DNA from: Acidobacteriota bacterium | GTDB lineage: Bacteria > Acidobacteriota > Vicinamibacteria > Vicinamibacterales > CAVVIG01 | Length of the DNA stretch: 64,000 bases | Assembly (NCBI GenBank): GCA_018268955.1 | Contig: JAFDVO010000007.1 | Location: 32,500 to 96,499, forward strand | Direction: 5' to 3' | Shown: piece by piece, positions 38,718-47,475 of the stretch | How positions within the stretch are numbered: position 1 is the first letter of the stretch | How the letters are laid out: each line of letters begins with the position of its first letter | Program-made: the position numbers and the translations under genes | Notes under the pieces: model-generated | What the model saw: the letters and a program-made list of their open reading frames with translations, nothing else | Databases searched by the model: none | What the model was told of the DNA's origin: nothing

Positions 38718-40858
38718 CGAGCAGCAGCGATCTCCCGATCCTCATCGTGGACGACGAGGCGGTGAACCGTGAACTGCTGGTGCGCCGTCTCACACGCTCT
38801 GGCTACCAGACGGTGGCCGTCGAGTCCGGAGCCGCCGCCCTGTCGTACCTGGATACACACCAGGTGAGCACCGTCATGCTCGACGTGCAGATGCCAGGGC
38901 TGAGCGGCCTCGAGGTGCTGCAGGCGATCCGCCGCCGCTGGTCGGACGCGCAGTTGCCGGTGCTGATGGTGACGGCGAAGGGCGAGGCCGAGGATATCGT
39001 CAACGCGCTCGAGCTCGGCGCGAGCGATTACATCACGAAGCCGATCGACTACCGGGTGGCGCTGGCCCGCCTGAAGACGCAGCTGTCGCGCAAGGACGCC
39101 GAGGATCGGCTCCGCGCGAGCGAGGAGCGCTACGCGCTCGCCGCGCAGGGCGCGAACGATGGGCTCTGGGACTGGGACCTGAAGACCGGCCGGCTCTACT
39201 ACTCGACCCGGTGGAAGGCGATCGTCGGCTGCACCGACGAGGAGGTGGGCGACGGACCGGACGAGTGGTTCGGTCGTGTCCACAGCGAAGACCTGCCGCG
39301 CCTGCACTACGAGCTGGAGGAGCACCTCGCCGGGCGGTCCGCGCACTTCGAGAACGAACACCGCGTGCGCCACAAGGGCGGCGCATTCCGCTGGGTTCTG
39401 ACCCGCGGCCTTGCGATCCGCGACGACCAGGGGCGCCCGATCCGCATGGCCGGCTCGCAGTCCGACATCACCGACGGCAAGATCGTCGACGCGCTGACCG
39501 GCCTCCCGAATCGCGTGCTGCTTGTCGATCGGCTCGACCGCCTGCTTGCGACAAGACGAACGAAGACCGGCGCCGTGCTGGCCGTGCTGTTCCTCGATCT
39601 CGACGGCTTCAAGACGATCAACGACGGCATGGGCCACCTGTTCGGCGACGAGCTGCTTCGCGCAGTCGCGGGTCGCCTGCGGCAGTGCCTGCGTTCGAGC
39701 GACACGATCGCCCGAAGCACGGACGACACGACGCCCAAAGGCCTGCCTCCGGAGCACACGATCGGTCGCATCGGCGGTGACGAGTTCGTCGTGCTGCTCC
39801 ACGAGGTCCGGAACGTGGTGGATGCGACGCAGGTGGCGGAGCGGATCCACCGTGCGCTGTCCGCGCCCTTCGACATCGCGGGGCGCAACGTGTTCACGAA
39901 CGCGAGCATCGGCATCGCCCTCTCGGGGCCGCAGTACAAGCGGGCGGACGACATGCTCCGCGACGCGGACACGGCGATGTACCGCGCGAAGGCCTCCGGC
40001 AAGGGGCGCTCCGAGGTCTTCGACGCGAACATGCGCGATCAGGTCATCGAGCGCATGCACCTGGACACGGCCTTGCGGCTCGCCGTCGAGCGCCGCGAGT
40101 TCATCCCCTTCTTCCAGCCGCTCGTCGATCTGCGCTCGGGCAAGCTGTACGGGTTCGAGGCGCTGATCCGCTGGCAGCGGCCCGAGCGGGGCATCGTCCC
40201 ACCGGGCGACTTCATCCCCCTGCTGCTCGAGAACCGGCTGATCGTGCCGGCGGGGCGCACGTTCTTCGCGGACGTGTGCGCGCTGCTGAGGGAATGGCAA
40301 GCCAGGCACCCGCAGGCCGCCGACCTGCGGATCAACGTGAACTTCGCCGGCCCGCAGTTCAGTGAGGTCGACCTGCTTGATCGCCTGCTGGAGATGCTCG
40401 ATGAATCCGGGCTGACGCCACAGCAACTCGTCGTCGAGATCACCGAGTCGACCGCGATCGCGGACGCCGACCACGCCATCGAAGTGCTGAACCGCATCCG
40501 CGACGCTGGCTTCCGCATCGTCCTCGACGATTTCGGCACCGGTTACTCCTCGCTGTCGTACCTCGAGTTGCTCCCAATCAACGGCATCAAGCTGGATCGA
40601 TCCTTCATCGCGCGCGAGAGCCGCCATCCGGCCATCCTGAAGGCGGTCATCGTGCTGGCCACCGAGCTGGGGCTGTCGGTGACGGCTGAAGGCATCGAGA
40701 CCCTCGCGCAGTGCGATGAGGTGCGGCGCCTGGGCTGCTCGTACGGGCAGGGTTACCTGTTCGGCAAGCCGATGCCGCCGGATGTGACCGGCCAGCTGAT
40801 CGCGTCGGATCCGGAGTGGGTGACAGACATGTCGCTCGCGCCAGTTGCCCAGCGCTGA
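38714..40858 (+). CDS. REC-PAS-GGDEF-EAL c-di-GMP turnover protein
   Basis: A 714-residue response regulator: receiver (LIVDDE; Asp in VMLDVQMPG; Lys in ITKPID), PAS (about 130-250), GGDEF with an intact G-G-D-E-F (about 354-358), and EAL with the catalytic motif E-A-L-I-R (about 482), N-V-N-F-A and the loop-6 motif DDFGTGYSSL. Both catalytic domains look active. Between the R-S-S-D inhibition site and GGDEF there is an insert of about 18 residues (contains TPKGLPPEH) absent from usual GGDEF domains. As the last gene of the receptor-YfiR-kinase operon it is the obvious output: phosphorylation sets c-di-GMP levels. Confidence 0.94.
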   Translation: MTSSSDLPILIVDDEAVNRELLVRRLTRSGYQTVAVESGAAALSYLDTHQVSTVMLDVQMPGLSGLEVLQAIRRRWSDAQLPVLMVTAKGEAEDIVNALELGASDYITKPIDYRVALARLKTQLSRKDAEDRLRASEERYALAAQGANDGLWDWDLKTGRLYYSTRWKAIVGCTDEEVGDGPDEWFGRVHSEDLPRLHYELEEHLAGRSAHFENEHRVRHKGGAFRWVLTRGLAIRDDQGRPIRMAGSQSDITDGKIVDALTGLPNRVLLVDRLDRLLATRRTKTGAVLAVLFLDLDGFKTINDGMGHLFGDELLRAVAGRLRQCLRSSDTIARSTDDTTPKGLPPEHTIGRIGGDEFVVLLHEVRNVVDATQVAERIHRALSAPFDIAGRNVFTNASIGIALSGPQYKRADDMLRDADTAMYRAKASGKGRSEVFDANMRDQVIERMHLDTALRLAVERREFIPFFQPLVDLRSGKLYGFEALIRWQRPERGIVPPGDFIPLLLENRLIVPAGRTFFADVCALLREWQARHPQAADLRINVNFAGPQFSEVDLLDRLLEMLDESGLTPQQLVVEITESTAIADADHAIEVLNRIRDAGFRIVLDDFGTGYSSLSYLELLPINGIKLDRSFIARESRHPAILKAVIVLATELGLSVTAEGIETLAQCDEVRRLGCSYGQGYLFGKPMPPDVTGQLIASDPEWVTDMSLAPVAQR

Positions 40859-40915
40859 GCCCTGACGGACGTCGGCGTACCCGCACGACGCGAAAAGAGG
40901 GATGATACAGCCCGT

Positions 40916-42457
40916 ATGATCCCTGCTCGGCGACAGTTCCTGGCGCTGGCCTGCGCGCTCGTCCTCGCGAACTCGGCACTCATCGGTCCTCGTGGCTCGT
41001 CTGGCGTGCATGCCCAGGCCCGGCGGCACACCCAGTTGCTGCTGGTGATCGACGGGCTCCGCCCCGACTACATCACCCCACAGGTGATGCCCCGCCTGCA
41101 CGCCCTCGGCGCGCGCGGCATCGTGTTCACGGCTCACCACTCCGTGTTCCCCACCGTCACGCGCGTGAACGCGTCGTCCATGTCCACAGGCACGTACCCG
41201 GAATCGCACGGCCTGCTGGGCAACACCATCTACTCGGAGAAGGCGTTTCCGGGGAAGGGACTGAACACGGCCGACCACACCCAGCTCCTCGCGATGGAGC
41301 GTGCCGAAGGCGATCTGTTGACTGCTCCGACGCTCGGCTCGGTGCTGCAGCGAGCGGGCCGCCGCTTCGTCGTCATCAGCGCGGGCTCGAGCGGTTCTGC
41401 GCTGCTCCTGAATCACCCGGTCTACAACGGCGCGGTGATCAACCCGGACTTCATCGACCCGCCGTCACTGGCCACGAAGGTGACCGCCGTGGCCGGCAAG
41501 GGGCCGGCGGAGGCAGTGCCCAACAACGCGCGCAACAAGTGGGCGGTCGACGTGTACCTGTCGCTCGGGCTCGGCGAGCTGAACTCCGACGTGACCGCCA
41601 TCTGGTTTGGCGATCCGGATGCGACGGCGCACCAGAAGGGGATCGGGTCGGAGACGACGATCCAGGCGCTGCGCTACGTCGATGCCGAGATCGGTCGCAT
41701 CGAAGACACGCTGAAGCAACGCGGCCTGCTGGACACTACGAACATCATCGTCGCGTCGGACCATGGGTTCTCGACGCAGACCGGAACGATGGCCCTGGCG
41801 CAGGTCGTGGCGCCGTTCAGCCGAGTGATGCCCGACGGCGCGCGCGACATCGTGGTCACCGAAGGCGCGATCAACTTCCGTGGCGCTGCCGACCCCGCGC
41901 GAGTGAAGGCCATCGTGGGCGAACTGCAGAGGCGTCCGGAGATCGGCGCGATCTTCACGCGACCCGCGTCGCCAGGTTCGATGCAGGGTGTCGTGCCCGG
42001 CACGCTGTCGCACAATGTCGCGCGCTGGAACCATGCCCGCGCGTCCGACATCATGGTGTCCGGCAACTGGACCGAGGACAGGAACCCCGGGGGGTTCCCG
42101 GGCCAGACGACGCAGGGGGGCGTGGCGGGCCATGGGACGTCGAGCCCGTACGACATCCACAACACCTTCATGGCCGCGGGCCCGGACTTCCGTGCCGGAG
42201 CGACGAGTGCGGTGCCCACCTCGAATGCGGACCTTGCGCCGACGATCCTGCGGTTGCTCGGCCTCCAGGTGCCGGCGTCGATGACCGGGCGCGCCGTCGA
42301 GGAAGGGCTCACGAAAGGGGCGACCCCGGGGTCAGGGAACGTCACCCGCTCGAGCGAGACGGCCCGCACGCCCGATGGCAGCTACGAAGTCATCGCCCAC
42401 ATCTCGACGGTCAACGGACACCGCTATCTCGATTTCACGGAGACGCGGAGGCGGTAG
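40916..42457 (+). CDS. NPP-type phosphodiesterase (alkaline phosphatase superfamily), exported
   Basis: A 513-residue protein with an N-terminal signal peptide (cleavage near VHAQ, residue 34). The alkaline phosphatase core is intact: first metal Asp in LLVIDGLRPDY, nucleophile Thr in the SVFPTVTRVN block, D-x-x-A-H in GDPDATAHQ, SDHGF, and the late metal His in GHGTSSPYD. This set is typical of nucleotide pyrophosphatases/phosphodiesterases. It probably works in the periplasm on nucleotides or phosphodiesters. Transcribed alone, 57 bp after the GGDEF-EAL gene. Confidence 0.9.
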   Translation: MIPARRQFLALACALVLANSALIGPRGSSGVHAQARRHTQLLLVIDGLRPDYITPQVMPRLHALGARGIVFTAHHSVFPTVTRVNASSMSTGTYPESHGLLGNTIYSEKAFPGKGLNTADHTQLLAMERAEGDLLTAPTLGSVLQRAGRRFVVISAGSSGSALLLNHPVYNGAVINPDFIDPPSLATKVTAVAGKGPAEAVPNNARNKWAVDVYLSLGLGELNSDVTAIWFGDPDATAHQKGIGSETTIQALRYVDAEIGRIEDTLKQRGLLDTTNIIVASDHGFSTQTGTMALAQVVAPFSRVMPDGARDIVVTEGAINFRGAADPARVKAIVGELQRRPEIGAIFTRPASPGSMQGVVPGTLSHNVARWNHARASDIMVSGNWTEDRNPGGFPGQTTQGGVAGHGTSSPYDIHNTFMAAGPDFRAGATSAVPTSNADLAPTILRLLGLQVPASMTGRAVEEGLTKGATPGSGNVTRSSETARTPDGSYEVIAHISTVNGHRYLDFTETRRR

Positions 42458-42474
42458 GGGGCGGCACGAGCTGC

Positions 42475-42700
42475 GAAACGCGGAACGCTGAAACGCAAGA
42501 ACGCAGAAATGCCAAAACGCTGAAATGCAGAAATGCAGCAATGCAGGAATGCACCGCGGCGGGTCGCAGGAGCCCTGCAGCGCAACGTGTGGAAGCCTGT
42601 GTGTGGCGCCTGGAGCCGACCAGGCCGGAAGCCCAGAGCCGAGAGCCCGAAGCCCATTTAGCATTTAACGATCAGCGATTGGCGATTAGCCTTTAGCATT
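42475..42700. repeat. GAAATGCA / GAACGC simple repeats and GCGATTAGC words
   Basis: The 248-bp gap begins with about ten copies of 8-bp GAACGCTG/GCAGAAAT-type units (42475-42555), continues through unremarkable sequence, and ends just before the kinase start with GATTAGC/CATTTAGC words (42655-42700). The last cluster lies where a ribosome-binding site for the TTG start would be expected, and no clear one is seen. Confidence 0.7.
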
Positions 42701-42705
42701 TCCGC

Positions 42706-44025
42706 TTGCGCCGCACTCCTACCGCCACGCTGCTCCTCGGCCTCATCGTCACGCTCGCGACGGTGCTGGCGTACTCGTGGTACATCTCTCGCCAGATCAC
42801 GGGGCTGCGGCAGTTGCAGACCGACCTGACCGACCGCAATCGTCGCGACTCGCTGCTGCTGCTGCGCATCCAGGGCGACCTGAACCAGATCGCCCTCGCG
42901 ATGCGCGACATGCTGGACCCCGACGAGACGTATCCGATCCAGGCCTGGTCCGCGCAGTTCGATCGGATCCGTGCGGACCTGGACGACGCCTTGGCGCAGC
43001 AGGAGGCGGTGACCGTCGCGCGGCGCACACCTGAGCAGGCGCGGTTCCTGGCCAGCTCCGTCGCGCAGTTCTGGGACGCATCCGCGCGCATCTTCGAGCT
43101 GGCGGCCGGTGGCCATGCGGACGAGGCCCGCAGCCAGGTGCGCCTGTCGCTGCAGCCGCGGCAGGCGGCGCTCAGCACGGCTGTCGCCCGGTTCCTCGTG
43201 CAGAACAACGAGAGCGAAGCGCAGACCGCGGAGCAGGTCCAGCAGATCTACGCGACCGTCCAGCGGCAGGTGCGCTGGTTCCTCTTCGCGACGCTCGCCG
43301 CGATCGTTGGCACAGGCGTGTTCCTGATCCGATCGAGCCAGCGCCTGTTCAGTGAACTGGCGTCACTCTCGGATCAGCGACGCGAGCTGGCGCAGCAGCT
43401 GATCGGCGCCCGCGAATCGACCCTGCGGGAAATCGCGCGCGAACTGCACGATGAGTTCGGGCAGATCCTCACCGCCATCGGCTCGATGCTCGGGCGTGCC
43501 GCGCGCCAGGCGCCGGACGGATCGAGCCTGCGGCAGGACCTCCGCGAGATCGCCGAGGTGTCGCAGGATGCGCTCGACAACGTCCGCGGGCTCTCGCAGT
43601 CGCTGCACCCGTCCATCCTCGAGGAACTGGGGCTCGGCTCAACGGTGGACTGGTACATGACGACGGTCGAACGGCAGCTCGGGCTCGTGGTGGATTACGA
43701 GCGCTCGGCGGATCTGCCCCCTCTCGACGAGAACGTGTCGATTCACGTCTACCGCATTCTCCAGGAGGCGCTGAGCAATGTGGCGCGCCATTCTGGAGTG
43801 CACGACGCAGCGGTGCGCCTGTTCTGGGATGACGGCCAACTGACTCTGACCGTGCAGGACCGCGGGCGTGGGCTCGCCGTCGACGGCGGGCGGCGCGGCC
43901 TCGGGCTGGTCACCATGCGGGAGCGGGCCGCACTTGTCCACGGCGCCCTCGAGCTTGTCTCGCCGCCGGGCGGGGGTACACTCGTTCGTCTCACGATTCC
44001 GGTCCAGGGACCTGTCGCTGCATGA
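42706..44025 (+). CDS. NarX-type sensor histidine kinase (HisKA_3)
   Basis: A 439-residue kinase from TTG 42706. TM1 at about 5-24; an all-helical periplasmic region of about 165 residues rich in Gln/Ala/Arg (four-helix-bundle type); TM2 near 190-210; the HisKA_3 H-box ELHDEFGQI near 246; and a HATPase domain with DRGRGLAV and GLGLVTMRERA. It overlaps the response regulator by 4 bp. The ligand is unknown. Confidence 0.9.
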   Translation: MRRTPTATLLLGLIVTLATVLAYSWYISRQITGLRQLQTDLTDRNRRDSLLLLRIQGDLNQIALAMRDMLDPDETYPIQAWSAQFDRIRADLDDALAQQEAVTVARRTPEQARFLASSVAQFWDASARIFELAAGGHADEARSQVRLSLQPRQAALSTAVARFLVQNNESEAQTAEQVQQIYATVQRQVRWFLFATLAAIVGTGVFLIRSSQRLFSELASLSDQRRELAQQLIGARESTLREIARELHDEFGQILTAIGSMLGRAARQAPDGSSLRQDLREIAEVSQDALDNVRGLSQSLHPSILEELGLGSTVDWYMTTVERQLGLVVDYERSADLPPLDENVSIHVYRILQEALSNVARHSGVHDAAVRLFWDDGQLTLTVQDRGRGLAVDGGRRGLGLVTMRERAALVHGALELVSPPGGGTLVRLTIPVQGPVAA

Positions 44026-44648
44026 ACCACCGCATCACTGTCTTGCTCGTCGATGATCACGCCCTCGTCCGCCGCGGCTTCCGTCGCATGCTCGAGGACG
44101 ATCCGGAGATCGAGGTGGTCGGCGAGGCCAGCACCGGGGATGAAGCCGTCGCCCGCTTCACCGACCTCCATCCCGACATCGTCGTCATGGACTCCGCGAT
44201 GCCCGGCATGAGCGGCATTGCCGCCACGCGAACGATCGTGGGGCAGCAGCCGGACGCGCGGGTGCTGATGCTCAGCATGCACTCGGAGGAGACGCTGGTC
44301 CGCCAGGCGCTCGACGCCGGGGCACGCGGCTACGTGCTGAAGAGCGCGTTGGATCTGGACCTCGCGTCAGCGGTGAAGCAGGTGTACGGCGGCGCCCGCG
44401 TCGTGGACCCGGCCATCGACCGCACGCCGAAGATCGGCGAAGAGCGGAGCCGCCTCACGCCGCGCGAACTCGAAGTGCTGCAGTTGATCTGCGACGGCCT
44501 GTCGAACCGGGAGATTGCGGCGAGGCTTGGCCTCAGCGCGAACACCGTGGCCGTGCACCGCGCGCGCATCATGAACGCGCTCGGCGTGCACAAGACGGCG
44601 GAACTCGTGATGTACGCCCTGCAGAACGGGCTGATTAACCCGCTGTGA
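44022..44648 (+). CDS. NarL/FixJ-family response regulator
   Basis: A 208-residue regulator: receiver with LVDDHALVRRGF, phosphorylatable Asp in VVMDSAMPG, and a C-terminal LuxR-type HTH (LTPRELEVLQLICDGLSNREIA...NTVAVHRARI). It is coupled on both sides by 4-bp overlaps, upstream to its kinase and downstream to the CRTAC1-type gene, which is likely to be a regulon member or a functional partner. Confidence 0.93.
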   Translation: MNHRITVLLVDDHALVRRGFRRMLEDDPEIEVVGEASTGDEAVARFTDLHPDIVVMDSAMPGMSGIAATRTIVGQQPDARVLMLSMHSEETLVRQALDAGARGYVLKSALDLDLASAVKQVYGGARVVDPAIDRTPKIGEERSRLTPRELEVLQLICDGLSNREIAARLGLSANTVAVHRARIMNALGVHKTAELVMYALQNGLINPL

Positions 44649-46327
44649 ACCGGCGCGAGTTCCTGCGTCGCTCGGCGCTTGGCGCGGCTGGCGCGACGGT
44701 CACGCTCGAGCAGCTGCTCAGCGCGCAGGGTGGACCTGGCTTTCGCCTCGTCGACGTGACCCGCAGCGCGGGCATCACCTTCCGCCACAACAACGGCGCG
44801 TACGGCGGCAAGTTTCTCCCTGAAACGCTCGGTTCTGGCTGCGCGTTCCTCGATTACGACGCCGACGGCTGGCAGGACATCCTGCTGATCAACGGCATGG
44901 ACTGGCCGGGCCATCGGCGGCAGCGGTCGACCCTTGCGTTGTATCGCAACAACCGCAACGGCACGTTCACGGACGTCACGAAGGCCGCGGGGCTCGACAT
45001 CGAGATGTACGGCATGGGGGTCGCGGTCGGGGACTTCGACAACGACGGCTTCCCGGACCTGTACATCACGTGCGTCGGGCAGAGCCGCCTGTTCCGCAAC
45101 ACCGGCAAGGGCACGTTCGTCGACGTCACAGCGGCCGCCGGCCTGGGGAAGCGCGAGGCGTTCAGCACGTCGGCGATGTGGGTGGACATCGATCGCGACG
45201 GGCGGCTGGATCTGTTCGTCTGCAACTACGTTCGCTGGTCGCCGGATCGCGACGTGTTCTGCAGCCTCGACGGCCGGCAGAAGTCCTACTGCACGCCGGA
45301 GGCGTATCGGGGCGAGACCTGCTGGCTGTTTCGCAATCGGGGGAACGGCACGTTCGAGGACATCACGGCCACGTGCGGCATCTTCGACTCGGGATCGAAG
45401 GCACTCGGCGTGGCGCTGCTGGACGACGACCAGGATGGCTGGCCGGACATCTTCGTGGCGAACGACACGGAGCCGAACAAGCTCTATCGCAACCTGAAGA
45501 ACGGGAGGTTCCGGGAGGTCGGCCTTGCGGCGGGCATTGCGCTCTCCGCGGACGGGAAGGCGCGCGCCGGCATGGGCGTGGACGTGGCCGACATCGACAA
45601 CTCGGGCCGACCGGTCATCGCGGTGACGAACTTCGAGGGCGAGATGGTCGGCCTCTACCGGGCCGAGCAGGCCGGACGCTTTCGCGACGTGGCACTCGCC
45701 TCGGGTGTGGGGCAGCCGTCGAAGAACCGGCTTGGCTTCGGCTGTGTGTTCGCAGACCTCGATCTCGACGGCGACGTCGACCTCATCGTGGCCAACGGGC
45801 ACATCGACGACACCGTGCGGAACATCCCGGGGAATGTCGGCTACGCACAGCCGCCCCACCTGTTCCTGAACGACCGCGGCGCCTTCCGCGATGTCGCGGC
45901 GCAGGCAGGCGGCGGGTTCGAGCAGCCGCGCGTCGGCCGGGGGCTCGCTGTTGCGGACATCGACAACGATGGCGATCTCGACATCCTGCTGACGACCAAC
46001 AACGGACCGGCCGTGCTCTTCAGGAACGACCGGCAATCCGCGAACCAAAGCGTGCGATTCAAACTGACAGGTACGGTGTCGAATCGCGACGCCATCGGCG
46101 CGACGGTCCGCATCACGCACGGCGGCATCACGCAGAGCCGCATGGTCCGTGGCGGGTCGAGCTACCTCTCGCAGTCCGAACTGCCGGTCACGTTCGGGGT
46201 CGGCCACCGCGACGTGGTCGAACGGGCCGTTGTCAGCTGGCCGAACGGCCGGGTGGAGGAGTTCCGTAACCTCGCGACAGGGAAGCGCTACGACGTGGTG
46301 GAAGGGAAAGGGCTCGTCAATCGCTAA
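44645..46327 (+). CDS. CRTAC1/UnbV-type FG-GAP repeat protein, Tat-exported
   Basis: A 560-residue protein from GTG 44645. A twin-arginine signal (NRREFLRRSALGAAGA) is followed by multiple FG-GAP/VCBS-like calcium-binding blades (DYDADGWQDIL, DFDNDGFPDLY, DIDRDGRLDLF, DDDQDGWPDIF, DLDLDGDVDLI, DIDNDGDLDIL), forming a beta-propeller. An ASPIC/UnbV C-terminal domain ends in VSWPNGRVEEF. Such proteins are common in Acidobacteriota; the function is not established. It is unusual that the gene is translationally coupled to a two-component system. Confidence 0.9.
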   Translation: MNRREFLRRSALGAAGATVTLEQLLSAQGGPGFRLVDVTRSAGITFRHNNGAYGGKFLPETLGSGCAFLDYDADGWQDILLINGMDWPGHRRQRSTLALYRNNRNGTFTDVTKAAGLDIEMYGMGVAVGDFDNDGFPDLYITCVGQSRLFRNTGKGTFVDVTAAAGLGKREAFSTSAMWVDIDRDGRLDLFVCNYVRWSPDRDVFCSLDGRQKSYCTPEAYRGETCWLFRNRGNGTFEDITATCGIFDSGSKALGVALLDDDQDGWPDIFVANDTEPNKLYRNLKNGRFREVGLAAGIALSADGKARAGMGVDVADIDNSGRPVIAVTNFEGEMVGLYRAEQAGRFRDVALASGVGQPSKNRLGFGCVFADLDLDGDVDLIVANGHIDDTVRNIPGNVGYAQPPHLFLNDRGAFRDVAAQAGGGFEQPRVGRGLAVADIDNDGDLDILLTTNNGPAVLFRNDRQSANQSVRFKLTGTVSNRDAIGATVRITHGGITQSRMVRGGSSYLSQSELPVTFGVGHRDVVERAVVSWPNGRVEEFRNLATGKRYDVVEGKGLVNR

Positions 46328-46425
46328 ACGCGAAACGCTGAACGCTAAACGCGAATCGCGAAACGCTAAACGCAAACGCGAAACGCAAACGCGAAACGCT
46401 AAACGCGAATCGCTGAGTGTCATGG
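46328..46425. repeat. AAACGCGAAACGCT simple repeats
   Basis: About twelve copies of a 7-8 bp CGCGAAA/ACGCTAA unit follow directly after the CRTAC1 stop codon. The remainder of the convergent gap (to 46586) shows only a short AATTAGCA patch near 46556-46580. Confidence 0.8.
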
Positions 46426-46586
46426 CTGCAACACGGAGGAGCGCGGCGACACACGGCCAGAGCTGGTGTCGCGACGCCGATGCCTGTCGCTGCAGGATGC
46501 GGCGACGCGGAGCGAGCATGGCAGCCAGTCGGCCTCGCTCCGCGCCCCAATCACCAATTAGCAGTCAGCAATTAGCAATCAGCGTC

Positions 46587-47258
46587 TTACTGCGCTCTGG
46601 CCTGGCACTCGTCGCCGACCTTGCGGATCGATTCGGCTCGGATCGTCTGCATGCCGCTTCCGTTGGAGCTGACCCCGTTCCCCATCGAGTTCGTCGAGCC
46701 AGCCTCCGGGTTCGTACGGCGGGACGCGCTCATGCCGTTCTGATCCGGCGTGCCGCTCGTCACCCCGGATGCGCCCGCCATGTTGCTGTTGTTGGCGCTG
46801 TTGCCGTTGCGCGCCATGTTGTCGCTGCTGCTGCCGGTCGACGAGCCACTGGTGCCGACCGTCTGGTTGCCGCTTTCGACATACCCGCTGACCACGACCC
46901 GCTTGTTCAGGTTGTTCTGCAGGTCGTCGTTGCCTTGCTGCGCGACCACACGGTAGGTCTGTCCAGCGGCCCAGGCACCTCCGGCGGACGGCGTGGCGCT
47001 CGACGTGCCCTGTGTCGAGGTGTCCCCCGCCGATGCGAGTTGCAGGACGTACGACCCCGCGTCGCCGCCTGCGAGGAGACAGCCGGTCAGCGACGCGCGC
47101 GCCTGCCCGTTCCCCTGCGCATCCATTGCCTGCGTGTTGTTGCCCCCGATCCCTTCGTTGCGGCCGCGGCTCCCGCTCGAGTTGTCCCCCTGGCCATTGC
47201 TGCAGGCAAGCGTGAACGCTGCCATCGACGCGAGCGCCGCATACGTGAACGTTCTCAT
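46587..47258 (-). CDS. Asn/Ser/Gly-rich lipoprotein, function unknown
   Basis: A 223-residue predicted lipoprotein: hydrophobic N-terminus with the lipobox L-A-C at about 17-19. ATG 47258 is chosen because a GGAGGG site lies 8 bp upstream. The middle (about 55-125) has an OB-like or beta character (ASLTGCLLAGGDAGSYVLQL, TYRVVAQQGN, NKRVVVSGYV), while the rest is low-complexity Asn/Ser/Gly/Thr sequence. It resembles small secreted proteins that carry a single beta-barrel motif, but no family could be named. Divergent from the DUF305 lipoprotein. Confidence 0.75.
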   Translation of the reverse strand: MRTFTYAALASMAAFTLACSNGQGDNSSGSRGRNEGIGGNNTQAMDAQGNGQARASLTGCLLAGGDAGSYVLQLASAGDTSTQGTSSATPSAGGAWAAGQTYRVVAQQGNDDLQNNLNKRVVVSGYVESGNQTVGTSGSSTGSSSDNMARNGNSANNSNMAGASGVTSGTPDQNGMSASRRTNPEAGSTNSMGNGVSSNGSGMQTIRAESIRKVGDECQARAQ

Positions 47259-47475
47259 CAGGTCATCCCTCCTCATGTTCACGCAGATCGTTCGCAATCC
47301 GCTCGCCACCCGCAAACGGCTAGGCTGTGGACAATAGGCCCTGGGCGGTTGGCGATAGGCGATGCGATGGGCGATGGGCGGTGTGGTGTGCATTGTTGCG
47401 TTCCTGCATGTCTGCATTCCTGCGCTCCTGCATTTCTGGGCTCGTCTCTCGCCAGCGTGTAAGCTTGGACAAGCC
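47259..47475. other. Divergent intergenic region with TGCATTCC repeats
   Basis: 217 bp between two divergent lipoprotein genes. It holds GGCGATAGGCGATGC-type words near 47350 and an array of CTGCAT-T/G-TC/CC units near 47400-47440, the reverse complement of the GCAGGAAT arrays elsewhere. Promoters for both genes must be here, but none could be assigned. Confidence 0.5.

Noticed and set aside
38291..41416. A 1041-codon open frame on the minus strand
   Set aside because: It is antisense to the response regulator and REC-PAS-GGDEF-EAL genes, whose motifs are complete; the frame is open only because of high GC at third codon positions. The same applies to long antisense frames at 14958-16463, 22007-23866, 33670-35772 and 44330-46519.
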